This document shows, piece by piece, positions 63,904 to 64,000 of a stretch of DNA of 64,000 nucleotides. Each line of letters starts with the position of its first letter. The stretch's first letter is position 1. Below the pieces are notes generated by a model. It was not told the origin of the DNA. It saw nothing but the letters and a program-made list of their open reading frames with translations, and did no database searches. A program made the position numbers and the translations under genes. This DNA is from JAGNXB01 sp942490895 (lineage in GTDB: Bacteria; Bacteroidota; Bacteroidia; Chitinophagales; Saprospiraceae): contig CALNZC010000056.1 of NCBI GenBank assembly GCA_942490895.1, positions 1-64,000 on the forward strand. The letters are read 5' to 3'.

Positions 63904-64000
63904 CTATAATTGCCGGTCCAACTTGACGGCCATGGAGGCCCCCAGGATAAAGTTATTTGTGGATCGCATATCCCTGGTTTCAAATAATTCATCGTCACTG
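63904..64000 (-). CDS. C-terminal end of an unidentified protein
   Basis: The minus-strand frame reads SDDELFETRDMRSTNNFIL, then GASMAVKLDRQL and a stop at 63904, and runs off the right edge. A final strand of alternating residues (NNFILGASMAVKL) is compatible with the last strand of an outer-membrane barrel. Too short to name. Confidence 0.4.
   Translation of the reverse strand, partial: SDDELFETRDMRSTNNFILGASMAVKLDRQL

Overview
The window joins two DNAs of very different character. Bases 1 to about 9,100 are GC-rich, dense in short dispersed repeats, and carry Acidobacteriota-like genes (phylum is an inference from gene content and repeat style). From about 9,150 to the end the GC content is clearly lower and the genes are those of a Bacteroidota, most likely a Saprospiraceae-like organism: type IX secretion (T9SS) sorting domains, HYR-repeat and gliding-motility C-terminal proteins, outer-membrane carboxypeptidase-regulatory/TonB receptors, and a CusA-TolC fusion. 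Genes are cut on both sides of the switch, so a chimeric assembly is the simplest explanation.

GC-rich part: an SOS-mutagenesis cassette on the minus strand (imuA, imuB, dnaE2) in which the spacers beside all three genes hold copies of one ~510-540 bp fold-back, multi-hairpin element (three copies, same orientation, with stems that covary between copies). A second, shorter repeat family (AATTCCGAA-type tracts plus a TGGGGCACGCGTCCCG box) has inserted inside dnaE2 and imuB at equivalent GAGGAGAA sites and breaks both frames; a related tract runs through the end of imuA. Then come a BlaI-type repressor with an operator overlapping an apparently leaderless start, a BlaR1-type metalloprotease fused to a TonB domain, and a DUF4388 protein behind a structured leader.

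Bacteroidota part, 9.1-36 kb: HYR secreted protein (frameshifted), small charged protein, gltX, polysaccharide deacetylase, a serpin lipoprotein, an M49-like peptidase lipoprotein, a TonB receptor, GNAT and START-like proteins, two phosphate transporters (Pit with a PhoU-like tail, and Na/Pi NptA type) flanking a decayed TonB-receptor remnant, a truncated YCII protein, a large BNR/sortilin-like exoprotein, a sulfatase, a VIT1-type metal transporter, and a radical SAM protein (frameshifted).

36-42 kb is an accessory stretch of small minus-strand genes, partly AT-rich: UPF0158, DUF3024, two unknown exported proteins, a Fic adenylyltransferase with a periodic operator-like region, a TfoX-like protein, SdpI-like and DUF3124 proteins, and an OmpA-family protein. 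42.9-57 kb holds a 13-repeat T9SS adhesin, a two-gene NAD-linked formate dehydrogenase, an outer-membrane protein, two T9SS proteins and a glycoside-hydrolase-like protein (frameshifted). 57.6-63.7 kb is a heavy-metal efflux locus: a His-rich CusB-like adaptor, a CusA pump fused to its TolC-like partner, and a small Cys/His-rich protein. Long gene-free spacers carry palindromic REP-like and direct repeats. No rRNA, tRNA, CRISPR array or intact insertion sequence was seen.
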